From positions 1-56,943 of the forward strand of contig JBDHFX010000006.1 in the NCBI GenBank assembly GCA_039590215.1: a DNA stretch of 56,943 bases, read 5' to 3'. The stretch's first letter is position 1; every line of letters begins with the position of its first letter. The notes beneath the pieces are model-generated. The model made no database searches. It worked only from the letters and a program-made list of their open reading frames with translations, and was not told the DNA's origin. This document shows positions 1-8,027 of the stretch, piece after piece. Source of the stretch: CAMYLR01 sp039590215 (lineage in GTDB: Bacteria > Gemmatimonadota > Gemmatimonadetes > JACCXV01 > JAHWKZ01). The position numbers were made by a program, and so were the translations under genes.

Positions 1-1
1 G

Positions 2-292
2 TTGCCGTTTGTCGCGGTTGACACTGATCCGACGACGGGCGGTGTCACCGCTTCATATGCCATGCTCGGTGACGTGATCTACGCCGAACCGCATGCGCAA
101 ATCGGTTTCGCGGGGCCTCGGGTGATAAAGCAGACGATCGGAGAGGATCTGCCCGACGAATTCCAAACCGCCGAGTTCTTACTTGAACATGGGTTCGTGG
201 ACGCCGTTGTTCCACGCGACCGGCTGAAGCGTACGATCTCGCACACGCTGCGTTGGATGCTGGGGCGGGAGGCATTGACCGAAGAGGAGTGA
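2..292 (+). CDS. accD: Acetyl-CoA carboxylase carboxyltransferase beta subunit (C-terminal part)
   Basis: The gene enters from the left edge, so only the last 96 residues are present. AccD pairs with AccA to transfer the carboxyl group from carboxybiotin to acetyl-CoA, the committed step of fatty acid synthesis in the cytoplasm. The visible part holds the crotonase-fold segment typical of the AccD C-terminus: DPTTGGVTASYAMLGD followed by AQIGFAGPRVI and a helical tail. The N-terminal zinc ribbon lies outside the window. It ends in GAGTGA, overlapping a GTG that is the likely folC start, so the two are probably translationally coupled. Confidence 0.93.
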   Translation: MPFVAVDTDPTTGGVTASYAMLGDVIYAEPHAQIGFAGPRVIKQTIGEDLPDEFQTAEFLLEHGFVDAVVPRDRLKRTISHTLRWMLGREALTEEE

Positions 293-1629
293 GCAGCTAC
301 GAGCAAGCGCTGAGCGAGCTGCACGGGTTGGAACAGTTCGGGATCCGCATGGGTCTCGACAACGTCCACGCCTACTGCGAGGCCGCGGGGCATCCCGAGA
401 ACCGGGTCCCTTACGTACAGGTGGCCGGCACTAATGGCAAGGGAACGACAGCTGCTTGCTTGTCTTCTCTGGGAACGGCCAACGGCGTAAGGACCGGTTG
501 TTACACGTCGCCCCACCTGGTCGACTTCCGGGAGCGCATCACCATCGATGGTGAGCCGATCTCCGCTTCGGCGCTGACCGACGGTTGGGAGCGCGTGCGC
601 GAGTTTGTGATTGAGCGCGAGATGACGTTCTTTGAGGCCACGACGCTGATCGCAATCGAGTATTTCGCCGATCAAGAGATAGATGTCGGGGTTCTTGAGG
701 TCGGCCTCGGAGGCCGACTGGACGCGACCGCGATCGTCAAGCAAAGGGCGACGGTGATCACCAATATCGCTCTCGATCACCAACAGCATCTCGGTGAGGA
801 CCTAGTCACTATCGCCGGAGAGAAGGCGGGGACCTTCAAGCCCGGGGTGCTGGTGTTCGTCGGCGACCCGCGTCCACCAGAGGTACGCGCAGCGTTGACG
901 CAGCATGCGGCCCGGATCGGTGCTCCGATTCGGTTCTTCGAGGACGAGGTGACGCTGTCGGTGCGCCAGACGACCCCATCGAGCACGCTCTTTGATTACG
1001 CGGGGCCGAATTTCTCGGCGAGTGGACTAACGCTTCACGTTGGCGGTGACCATTTTGCGCTCGGAGCGGGTCTGGCGCTGTGGGTCTGGGAGGTGTTGAC
1101 AACACCACCACAGGATGAGGCGGTGGTTCGCGCTGGGTTGGAGCACGCGTCGCTCCCGGGTCGCGCGGAATGGCGGATCGTAGATGGGGTTCCCGTGTTG
1201 TTCGATGTAGCCCATAACGAAGCCGCGATCGTTTGTCTAGTCGATTCGGTGCAAGCGATGGGGCACGGGCGAGCAGCGGTGGTAGCCGGGATCCTCGCCG
1301 ACAAGCCGTGGACGACGATGCTTGATCGATTGCAGAGCATCGCGAGTAGGGCGTGGTTGTGCGACTTGGAAACAGCGCCGGAGTCGCGCCGAATGCAGCA
1401 AACACGGGTCCGTAATACACTTGGGTTGCGACCTTGGGTGCGGTGGTCGGACTCGATCGCCGATGGACTCGAGCGGGCGATGTCGGTGGTGCGCAGCGGG
1501 GGTGCGGAGTTTGTTTTAGTGACGGGGTCGTTTCACACTGTCGGTGAGGCGCTCGTCGAGCTCAGGTTGGCGAAGCCCGGTACCCCGTACGCCCCCAAAG
1601 AGCCCGGTTATGCGGCGGTTGGAGCATGA
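289..1629 (+). CDS. folC: Folylpolyglutamate synthase / dihydrofolate synthase
   Basis: A 446-residue Mur-ligase-family enzyme that adds glutamate to dihydropteroate or folate in an ATP-dependent reaction. The P-loop AGTNGKGTT lies near residue 47, followed by TSPHL, the metal/ATP segment FFEATTLIAI, LGGRLDATAIV, EKAGTFKPG and the C-terminal DVAHNEA motif with the ADKPW segment. Length matches the family. I chose GTG 289, which overlaps the accD stop as GTGA. The frame is also open from ATG 253, but that would need a long overlap with accD. The last codon overlaps the hisS start (ATGA), so accD, folC and hisS look like one operon. Confidence 0.93.
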   Translation: MSSYEQALSELHGLEQFGIRMGLDNVHAYCEAAGHPENRVPYVQVAGTNGKGTTAACLSSLGTANGVRTGCYTSPHLVDFRERITIDGEPISASALTDGWERVREFVIEREMTFFEATTLIAIEYFADQEIDVGVLEVGLGGRLDATAIVKQRATVITNIALDHQQHLGEDLVTIAGEKAGTFKPGVLVFVGDPRPPEVRAALTQHAARIGAPIRFFEDEVTLSVRQTTPSSTLFDYAGPNFSASGLTLHVGGDHFALGAGLALWVWEVLTTPPQDEAVVRAGLEHASLPGRAEWRIVDGVPVLFDVAHNEAAIVCLVDSVQAMGHGRAAVVAGILADKPWTTMLDRLQSIASRAWLCDLETAPESRRMQQTRVRNTLGLRPWVRWSDSIADGLERAMSVVRSGGAEFVLVTGSFHTVGEALVELRLAKPGTPYAPKEPGYAAVGA

Positions 1630-2927
1630 GTCGTTTCGATCGGCTTCCCGGAACGCGCGACTTCTATCCCGATGAGATGCGTGTCCGCCGATGGATCGAG
1701 GATCGCTGGCGAGAGGTGGCACTTCGCTACGGCTTTGAAGAGTACGATGCGCCGGTGATCGAGCCGCTCGAGCTGTTTACCGATAAATCCGGCGAGGAGA
1801 TTGTCGGACAGATCTACTCATTTGTCGATCGCGGCGATCGGCACATCGCGCTACGACCTGAGATGACGCCATCGCTGGCGCGGATGGTTGCTGCGAGAAG
1901 CCAGGGGTTGCCTAAGCCGATCAAGTGGTTCTCAATCCCGCGGCTGTTCCGCTATGAGCGCCCGCAACGTGGTCGCTTTCGCGAGTTTTGGCAGCTCAAC
2001 CTCGATATCCTGGGTGTTGCAGGTGTCGAAGCCGATGCTGAGATCATGGCCGCCGGTATCGACGCCCTGCGGGCGTGTGGCTTGACCGCCGAGGACTTCG
2101 AGTTGCGGTACAGCGACCGCCGCGTTCTGGACCTTGTACTGGATGGTCTAGAAATAGACGTCGGAGCGCGCTCCTCGGTGTACACAGCTCTGGATAAGCT
2201 CGTACGGGTGGGCGAAGAGGCAGTGCTCGCCGAGCTGGCCAAGGCCGGCATCCTCGATGGAGAGGCGCGTGCCCTGATGCGGACGATTACCGGACGACAC
2301 CTTGATGCGCTCGACGAGCTGAAATTGCCGACCGAGCGTCTCGAGCGCGAGGTCGATCGGATGACTCGTCTCGGAGCGTACCTGGAGGCGTACGGTGTTG
2401 ATGAGTTTTGCGTGTTCGATCTTACCGTGGTCCGCGGACTTGCGTACTACACCGGAGTGGTCTTCGAGATGTACGACAGAAAGGGCGCCCTGCGTGCGCT
2501 CTGCGGTGGGGGTCGTTACGACGACCTGCTCGAGTCCGTTGGGGGTCAGGGGATGCCAGCGGTCGGATTCGGGTTGGGTGAGGCGGTTCTTATTGAGTTG
2601 CTGGAGGCTCGAGATCGCCTACCCGTTGGGTCGTCCCGTTGCACGGCTTATGTGATTCCGGTGTCGGTGGACGACCGGAAAGCGGCCATCGAGGTGCTGA
2701 CCGAGCTGCGAGGCGCCGGTGTCGCCAGCGATCTGGCGCTACGCGATCAGTCCGTTGCGAAGGCGCTAAAGCGGGCGACCCAGGCGGGTGCTCGCGCCGC
2801 TGTTTTGGTTGGTGAGCGGGAGCGTGAGAGTGGTCGCTTGACGTTGAGGGAGCTCGACACCGGGAACGAGACAATGCTCACCGTTGAGCAGATCGTCGCT
2901 AGGCTCAGCTACGGTGCGCCGGCGTAA
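1626..2927 (+). CDS. hisS: Histidyl-tRNA synthetase
   Basis: A 433-residue class II aminoacyl-tRNA synthetase charging tRNA-His. Motif 2 is visible as FRYERPQRGRFREFWQ near residues 110-125. The histidine-binding loop appears as RGLAYYTG, where the more common form is RGLDYYTG. Motif 3 follows as GGGRYDDLL plus the GFGLGE segment. The last 90 residues form the alpha/beta anticodon-binding domain, which argues against the shorter HisZ regulatory paralogue. The start codon overlaps the folC stop by four bases. Confidence 0.95.
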   Translation: MSRFDRLPGTRDFYPDEMRVRRWIEDRWREVALRYGFEEYDAPVIEPLELFTDKSGEEIVGQIYSFVDRGDRHIALRPEMTPSLARMVAARSQGLPKPIKWFSIPRLFRYERPQRGRFREFWQLNLDILGVAGVEADAEIMAAGIDALRACGLTAEDFELRYSDRRVLDLVLDGLEIDVGARSSVYTALDKLVRVGEEAVLAELAKAGILDGEARALMRTITGRHLDALDELKLPTERLEREVDRMTRLGAYLEAYGVDEFCVFDLTVVRGLAYYTGVVFEMYDRKGALRALCGGGRYDDLLESVGGQGMPAVGFGLGEAVLIELLEARDRLPVGSSRCTAYVIPVSVDDRKAAIEVLTELRGAGVASDLALRDQSVAKALKRATQAGARAAVLVGERERESGRLTLRELDTGNETMLTVEQIVARLSYGAPA

Positions 2928-2940
2928 GGGGAGAGGCGGG

Positions 2941-3027
2941 GTGGTGAGGATCGGGCTGGTCAGAGACACGCACGATCATGTCGTCCACGATGCTGAAGCG
3001 GCAATAGTCGAGTTTCATGAGTTCTGA
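2941..3027 (+). pseudogene. Possible 5' remnant of a YfcE-type metallophosphoesterase gene
   Basis: A 28-codon reading frame starts at GTG 2941 (or GTG 2944) behind the purine-rich stretch GGGGAGAGGCGGG and ends inside the start of guaA. Its peptide begins VRIGLVRDTHDH, which resembles the start of YfcE/MJ0936 phosphodiesterases, where the usual form is MRIGxISDTHxN with metal-binding Asp and His. Nothing downstream continues the family. It may be a truncated gene, a coincidental match, or a short coupling peptide for guaA. The ribosome-binding-like sequence and the DTH are seen; the family link is inference. Confidence 0.3.
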
Positions 3028-4591
3028 GTCGCTCGGTTCTGAAGGGCGGCCAAGATCGTGGATGTTGATCCTCGACTTCGGCGGCCAATACACGCAACTC
3101 ATCGCGCGCCGCATTCGCGAACAGCGCGTCTACTGCGAGATCCACCCCTACGATCTGGATCCCGGCACGATCCGGGCTTGGGGACCAGCGGGGATCATCC
3201 TGTCGGGCGGCCCGTCGAGCGTCTACGACGCGGACGCGCCCCAGCCCCCAGCCGGACTACTCGATCTTCCGGTGCCGATCCTCGGGATCTGCTACGGGAT
3301 GCAGCTGTTGGCTCAGTACGACGGTGGCGGCGTCAAACCCACGACGGAGCGTGAGTACGGTCGCACCACGCTGATCGTTGAGGAGCCGGTCGGCCTGTTC
3401 GAGGGGTTCGAGCCAGGTCAGTCGCTCAGCGTTTGGATGAGTCACGGTGACCGGGTCGAAGCGGTGCCCCATCGCTACGTGCGATACGCGGTCTCGAGCG
3501 ATCAGACGGTGGCCGCGTTCGGGAATCCCGAGACCCAACGATATGGCGTTCAGTTCCATCCCGAGGTCGTTCACACTGAGCGCGGTGAGGAGTTGCTATC
3601 AAACTTCATGTTCGACGTTTGCGGTTGTGAGCCGACGTGGACGATGGCTTCTTTCATCGTGCGCGGCGAGCAAGCGATCAACGCCCAGGTTGGTGACCGA
3701 CACGTCGTGTGTGGGCTGTCGGGCGGCGTCGACTCGGCGGTGGCTGCAGCTCTCGTGCATCGTGCGATTGGTGATCGTCTGACTTGCATCTTCGTCGACA
3801 CCGGATTGTTACGAAAAGACGAGCGACTGCAGGTCGAGCGAACGTTCCGCGAGCACTTGGGTTTCCGGCTGGAGGTTGTAGACGCCGGAGAGAGTTTCTT
3901 GGCTGACTTGGCGGGCGTGGTCGATCCCGAAGAAAAGCGGCGGCGGATCGGCCATCGTTTCATAGAGGTGTTTGAAACCGCTGCCAGTGGTATTGGCGAC
4001 ATCGACTTGCTGGTCCAAGGCACGCTGTATCCGGATGTGATCGAATCGCTGTCGGTCAGGGGCCCCTCGGCGACAATAAAGACCCACCACAATGTGGGTG
4101 GATTGCCCAAGGCGATGCGCCTCGAAATCGTGGAGCCACTGCGCGAACTGTTCAAAGACGAAGTGAGGCAAGTGGGGCGTGAGCTGGGGTTGCCGGAAGA
4201 GATCGTCGGGCGGCATCCATTTCCAGGGCCCGGCCTGGCGATTCGGGTGCTGGGCGAGGTCACGTCCGAGCGCGTGAGGTTGCTGCGCCAAGTTGATGCC
4301 ATCTACCTACAGGAGATTCGAGCCGCCGGTCTGTACGATCAGATATGGCAGGCATTCGCGGTGTTGTTGCCGGTAAAGGCGGTGGGTGTGATGGGCGATG
4401 CGCGGACGTACGAGCACGTCGTAGCACTGCGGGCGGTTACGTCCCGCGATGGGATGACGGCCGATTGGTACCCGTTTTCGCCAGATTTCCTAGGCCGGGT
4501 TGCGAACCAGATCATCAACCAGGTTCGCGGCGTCAATCGTGTAACCTACGATGTGTCGAGCAAACCACCGGCGACAATCGAGTGGGAGTAG
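3017..4591 (+). CDS. guaA: GMP synthase (glutamine-hydrolysing)
   Basis: A 524-residue fused enzyme converting XMP to GMP, the usual length for bacterial GuaA. The N-terminal class I amidotransferase shows LDFGGQYTQLIARRIRE, the oxyanion segment SGGPSSVY, the nucleophile in GICYGMQLL and the HPEV histidine. The ATP pyrophosphatase domain has the P-loop SGGVDSAVAA near residue 236 and the dimerisation domain ends the protein with a typical VSSKPPATIEWE. ATG 3017 is annotated. ATG 3062, just before the conserved LILDFGGQ, is an alternative giving 509 residues. It converges with the minus-strand lipoprotein gene, leaving five bases between stops. Confidence 0.95.
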   Translation: MSSESLGSEGRPRSWMLILDFGGQYTQLIARRIREQRVYCEIHPYDLDPGTIRAWGPAGIILSGGPSSVYDADAPQPPAGLLDLPVPILGICYGMQLLAQYDGGGVKPTTEREYGRTTLIVEEPVGLFEGFEPGQSLSVWMSHGDRVEAVPHRYVRYAVSSDQTVAAFGNPETQRYGVQFHPEVVHTERGEELLSNFMFDVCGCEPTWTMASFIVRGEQAINAQVGDRHVVCGLSGGVDSAVAAALVHRAIGDRLTCIFVDTGLLRKDERLQVERTFREHLGFRLEVVDAGESFLADLAGVVDPEEKRRRIGHRFIEVFETAASGIGDIDLLVQGTLYPDVIESLSVRGPSATIKTHHNVGGLPKAMRLEIVEPLRELFKDEVRQVGRELGLPEEIVGRHPFPGPGLAIRVLGEVTSERVRLLRQVDAIYLQEIRAAGLYDQIWQAFAVLLPVKAVGVMGDARTYEHVVALRAVTSRDGMTADWYPFSPDFLGRVANQIINQVRGVNRVTYDVSSKPPATIEWE

Positions 4592-4596
4592 GTCGG

Positions 4597-4974
4597 CTAG
4601 GGCTGGCTCTGTGGTGGACGCGGGAACTGGGAGGCACGCTGCACGGAGTCCGGACGAATCACCGATAACGAATCCACGCGAGCGCGGACTTGGCGGTACA
4701 ACTCGGCCATGAAGTCGACGTCAGAGCCGTGGGTTGTGGCGAACCGCTCCAGGTCATCCGCGGAAACCTCGAAATCGGCCAGGATGGCGCTGCGGCGCGA
4801 GCGGTAGGCTGCGGTGTCGGGTAGCGTTTCAATCCGCGCGACCACGAGCTCACCGAAGACTTGAGCGAAAGTCCGAGACGAGATCGTCGTCGGTGCCACG
4901 GGCGGCTCGGGTTGATCGTCGCAACCCATCAGGCTGGCGCTCAAGAGCACCACGAGAATCAGACATCGGAACAT
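4597..4974 (-). CDS. Small lipoprotein of unknown function (DUF4296-like)
   Basis: The only convincing minus-strand gene in the window, 125 residues from ATG 4974 (a TTG at 4983 is possible but less likely). The N-terminus is a lipoprotein signal: a hydrophobic stretch ending LSASLMGC, with acidic residues after the Cys that would favour or hinder sorting. The rest is a helical domain with a pattern like short lipoproteins in which a residue-counting helix is followed by an E/D-rich segment and a YRQVRARV helix; this reminds me of DUF4296, but the match is weak. It is divergent from the TPR gene at 5062, sharing an 87-base spacer. No function can be assigned. Confidence 0.7.
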   Translation of the reverse strand: MFRCLILVVLLSASLMGCDDQPEPPVAPTTISSRTFAQVFGELVVARIETLPDTAAYRSRRSAILADFEVSADDLERFATTHGSDVDFMAELYRQVRARVDSLSVIRPDSVQRASQFPRPPQSQP

Positions 4975-5022
4975 AACGCTCAAGATCGGCTGCCTGGTGT
5001 CGACCGGCCAGGGAAGCTCGGC

Positions 5023-5052
5023 TTGCGGCTGTCTTCTGCGGTTCCCTATCTT
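5023..5052 (+). promoter_or_regulatory. Weak promoter candidate for the TPR/LptE group
   Basis: TTGCGG (5023-5028) and TATCTT (5047-5052) lie 18 bases apart in the divergent spacer. If used, transcription would start only a few bases before ATG 5062, giving a nearly leaderless message. Both hexamers are imperfect, so this is tentative. Confidence 0.25.
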
Positions 5053-5061
5053 GGCCGCCCT

Positions 5062-5970
5062 ATGTTTTCTGTGCGAACCACCTCATGGCCGGTCTGGGTC
5101 TTGCTCGCTTCGATCACTCTCGTGGTGACCACTCGGGTCGATGATCTCGTTGCTCAGGGACAGGGTTTTCCGTCCAACGCCCTGACGTTGTTTCATTTAG
5201 CCGAAGAGGCGCGATACCAGGGTGACGCGAGCACGGCCGAGGTGTGGCTGCGGCACGCGGTAGAGCTCGATCCGGACGCTGCTACCCTACGGCTCGAGTG
5301 GGCTTCCGTCTTGCTGCAGCTCGGGCGAACTGAAACCGCCGTCGAAGCGCTCTCTGAGCTTTTGGACACGATCCACGAGTTGGAGCTCGATCAACCGGAG
5401 CGGGCTGCGTCGTATCATCGGCTCCAGGCGATCGTCGCGTCACAGCGTGGTGATCACGACGCCGCTATCGAGTTGTACGAGCGAGCGGCTCGATTCGCGC
5501 CACGGGATATCCGACTCCGATTCCAGCTGATCGGGCTCCACCGGGCGCGTGGCTCGATCGAGAGAACGCTGGCTCACCTAAAGACGGCAGCTGATTTGCG
5601 ACCCCAGTCGGTTGAGTTACGGATCGAGGTCGGCCGCTTGACGCTTGCTCTCGAACAGTGGTCGGAGGCAGAAGGCCACTTTCGTACGGCGGTGGCGATG
5701 GATGCGGTCAACACTGGTGCTTGGCAAGGCCTTGGACAGGCGCTGGTTGCCCAGGGCCGTTTGGCGGCCGGGGAGGAGGCTCTTTTGACCGGCATCACAG
5801 AGATCCCCGAGTCGGCTCCGCTCCATGAGCAGCTGGGCGACGTCCTCTACGAACAGGATCGTCTCGAGGCAGCACTCGCAGCGTATCGCAAGGCAGCCGA
5901 GTTCACCCCCGCCGACCCCGGTGATCTGCAGGCCAAGATCGATCGCGCAGAGGCGGCGCTAATCGAGTGA
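5062..5970 (+). CDS. Exported TPR-repeat protein
   Basis: A 302-residue protein that starts with a hydrophobic signal segment (WPVWVLLASITLVV) and a likely cleavage region near VAQGQG, followed by helical repeats. At least six tetratricopeptide-like units are visible, for example LAEEARYQGDASTAEVWLRH, and a last one with YRKAAEFTPADPG. TPR proteins bind partner proteins; here the partner is likely in the periplasm or outer membrane. ATG 5062 is chosen because the frame upstream lacks a signal or repeat. The next gene starts within its stop codon (GTGA), linking it to the LolB-like lipoprotein and LptE. Confidence 0.8.
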   Translation: MFSVRTTSWPVWVLLASITLVVTTRVDDLVAQGQGFPSNALTLFHLAEEARYQGDASTAEVWLRHAVELDPDAATLRLEWASVLLQLGRTETAVEALSELLDTIHELELDQPERAASYHRLQAIVASQRGDHDAAIELYERAARFAPRDIRLRFQLIGLHRARGSIERTLAHLKTAADLRPQSVELRIEVGRLTLALEQWSEAEGHFRTAVAMDAVNTGAWQGLGQALVAQGRLAAGEEALLTGITEIPESAPLHEQLGDVLYEQDRLEAALAAYRKAAEFTPADPGDLQAKIDRAEAALIE

Positions 5971-6692
5971 TCCGAATCGGGGCGTCGCTTGCCACGGTAC
6001 TGTTCGCCGCGTGCGCTACAACGCTCCACACAGAGGCTCGCCGTGCTGCCGAGACGGGAATCGACCCGACTCCACTGGTCGCCGAGCTACAAGCTCGCTA
6101 CGCGGAGATCGAGGCCACCAAGCGGATCTTCTCGGTCACACTGATCGAGGGGCGGCGGCGCTTCGCAGGTGATGGTGCGATCGAGTATCTCGCCGACCCC
6201 AAGACTGTGACCGCGGATGTCTTCGGTCCACATGACACTCCGGTAGTGCACGTGCGGTTGGTGGGCGAGATGTTGACCGTGCGTTTACCTCAGGAAGGCG
6301 AGATCCTAACCGGGCGGCTGGGTGACCCAAAGTTTGCCGTTCTGACCGGGGAACGCGCGTTGGCGTCGCCCGAGGTGCTGGGAGCGTTGTTGGGGGCCTA
6401 CGACATAGCTCGCCTGACCGAGGACGCAGAATGGACCGCGGCGTTCGCAAATGGGGAGCGTCGCACCCTCTACATTGCCGGTGCGGGCACCATCCATGCG
6501 CTGACCCTCGCGGGGAACTCATCGTGGCTAGTCGAGTATCGTCAGGAACGAGCGGGCCGGTTGATCTATCGTGTCCAGTTTAGCGATTTTCAGCCAGTGG
6601 ATGCGCGTCACACACCCAGAAAAGTGGTCCTGCGCGACTACGTCAAGGAGCGTCAGCTTGTATTCGATGTGCGTAAAGAAGATAGACCTTAG
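5967..6692 (+). CDS. LolB/DUF4292-like outer-membrane lipoprotein
   Basis: A 241-residue lipoprotein starting at GTG 5967 inside the upstream stop codon. The signal ends in a lipobox, LFAAC, with Cys16 as the lipidation site. The mature part looks like a LolB/LppX-type fold: alternating beta strands such as RRFAGDGAIEYL, TVTADVFG and VVHVRLVGEMLTVRLP, then a helix and further strands. This shape is shared by LolB and by DUF4292 proteins, which carry lipoproteins or hydrophobic ligands to the outer membrane. Position directly before lptE supports a role in outer-membrane assembly. Family assignment is by fold pattern only. Confidence 0.6.
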   Translation: MIRIGASLATVLFAACATTLHTEARRAAETGIDPTPLVAELQARYAEIEATKRIFSVTLIEGRRRFAGDGAIEYLADPKTVTADVFGPHDTPVVHVRLVGEMLTVRLPQEGEILTGRLGDPKFAVLTGERALASPEVLGALLGAYDIARLTEDAEWTAAFANGERRTLYIAGAGTIHALTLAGNSSWLVEYRQERAGRLIYRVQFSDFQPVDARHTPRKVVLRDYVKERQLVFDVRKEDRP

Positions 6693-7203
6693 ATCCGTCA
6701 CGAAGGCGGGTCGCTACCGTTGGCTTGCGCTGGGACTTTTCGTGACAGGCTGCGGGTACTCCTTTCGATCCCCGGTACCGTCGCATCTGAATACTGTTTA
6801 CGTGGCGACATTCGACAACGAGACGCGTGAGTTTCAGCTTACCCAGCAACTCACCGAACGAATCATAAACGAGTTCCTCGCCGAGTCGCGACTAGAGCTA
6901 GTGAGCGATGAAGACGAAGCGGATCTGGTTGTCCAGGGCGCGATTCTCGACTACGAGGAAGAAGCGCTCTCCTACGATCCCGGAGAGACGGTGAACCCGA
7001 ACGTCTTCACGCGCCGCGTGGTACTCAGGATCGATATCGAGCTTCTCGACGAGGTTCGGGAACAGACGCTGTGGCAGAATCGGGCATTGACCGAATGGGG
7101 CGAATTCAACGAGGACGACGGTGAAGACCGGGAGACCGGTATCGACCGAGCGGTTGAAAAGATCGCCGAGGAGGTTCTTCGACACGTGGCTGAGGAGTTC
7201 TGA
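6667..7203 (+). CDS. lptE: LPS-assembly lipoprotein LptE
   Basis: A 178-residue lipoprotein. LptE plugs the LptD barrel and helps insert lipopolysaccharide into the outer leaflet. The lipobox is FVTGC followed by the family hallmark GYSF, then the strand pair LNTVYVATFDNETRE, the helix LTERIINEFLAESRLELV, and the strand AILDYEEEAL, all typical of the LptE/RlpB (DUF799-like) fold. ATG 6667 gives a proper positively charged signal peptide and overlaps the upstream gene by 26 bases. The stop overlaps the next start as TGATG. A much longer start is open upstream but would bury the signal. Confidence 0.85.
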   Translation: MCVKKIDLRSVTKAGRYRWLALGLFVTGCGYSFRSPVPSHLNTVYVATFDNETREFQLTQQLTERIINEFLAESRLELVSDEDEADLVVQGAILDYEEEALSYDPGETVNPNVFTRRVVLRIDIELLDEVREQTLWQNRALTEWGEFNEDDGEDRETGIDRAVEKIAEEVLRHVAEEF

Positions 7204-7541
7204 TGGGATCGCTCCTGAGGTTGGTACTGCTCGCAGCCGGACTCTACATTGGTTACCTGCTCGCGACGCCTCATATCAGGGCATGGCGCTTCAAAGACGC
7301 CATGACCCAATCGGTTCGTTTTGCGGACGTGAGCACGCCCGAGGCGATGCGGCAAGCGCTTCTGGAATCGGCCGACGAACTCGGCGTTCCGCTATTGCCA
7401 CACCGGCTTCGGGTGCGCGGCCAGCGAGACGGGACAGTGAACATCTCCGCGGCCTGGGAAGAAGTCGTCCGCGTGCCCGCGTGGCGGTTCGGTGAGTGGG
7501 TCGACACGCTGCGCTTCGGCTACGAGGTTAGAGGACCGTAA
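7203..7541 (+). CDS. Small inner-membrane protein of unknown function
   Basis: A 112-residue protein starting within the lptE stop. One N-terminal membrane segment (LLRLVLLAAGLYIGYLLATP) is followed by a soluble domain of about 85 residues with a helix, MRQALLESADELG, and beta strands, HRLRVRGQRDGTVNISAAWEEVV. The layout resembles short DUF4845-like membrane proteins found near envelope genes. No catalytic motif is visible. Tight coupling to lptE suggests an envelope role. Confidence 0.65.
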   Translation: MGSLLRLVLLAAGLYIGYLLATPHIRAWRFKDAMTQSVRFADVSTPEAMRQALLESADELGVPLLPHRLRVRGQRDGTVNISAAWEEVVRVPAWRFGEWVDTLRFGYEVRGP

Positions 7542-7544
7542 CGG

Positions 7545-7986
7545 ATGAGCCCGCTACTGCAAAAGAAAGTCTTGGTTCTCAACCAGAACTACGAACCGTT
7601 GTCCGTGCTCGGTATCGTGTGTCGTACCTTTGCCGTCTGTGGTCCGCTTATCGGTCTACATTCATGCGCCTCAAAAGCGGGTCGCGCTGACTCGTCGTAA
7701 TGTGCTGCGACGGGACAGCTACCGATGCCAGTATTGCGGTACGCGTCGAGGACCGATGACGACAGATCACGTCGTTCCCCGTTCCGCGGGTGGTCGGGAT
7801 ATCTGGACGAACTTGGTTTGTGCGTGCGTCCGCTGTAACAATAGGAAAGGGAACCGCGCACCCGAACAGGCAGGGCTATCCCTAGCTCGCCCGCCCCGAC
7901 GCCCGCACCCGTTCACTCTCATCACGTACTTCGCATCAGTCCCAGACCAGCGGTGGCGACCCTACCTGCTTGTCGGCCGATTCTAG
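7545..7986 (+). pseudogene. HNH endonuclease gene with an internal deletion and frame change
   Basis: The start ATG 7545 encodes KKVLVLNQNYEPLSV, the conserved beginning of a widespread bacterial HNH family of about 170-180 residues. After codon 21-28 the frame is lost and stops at a TAA a few dozen codons later. The rest of the protein resumes in the +1 frame near 7618: PLPSVVRLSVYI, the zinc-binding CQYCG, DHVVPRSAGG and CVRCNNRKGN, to the stop at 7984-7986. Only about 22 bases separate the two conserved parts where roughly 110 are expected, so a block near 90 bases is missing. The C-terminal HNH part could still be made from TTG 7630. Either a pseudogene or a sequence error. Confidence 0.8.
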
Positions 7987-8027
7987 GACCCGCCTAACCG
8001 TCTGGGTCCGTCAACGTACGGAGTAAC

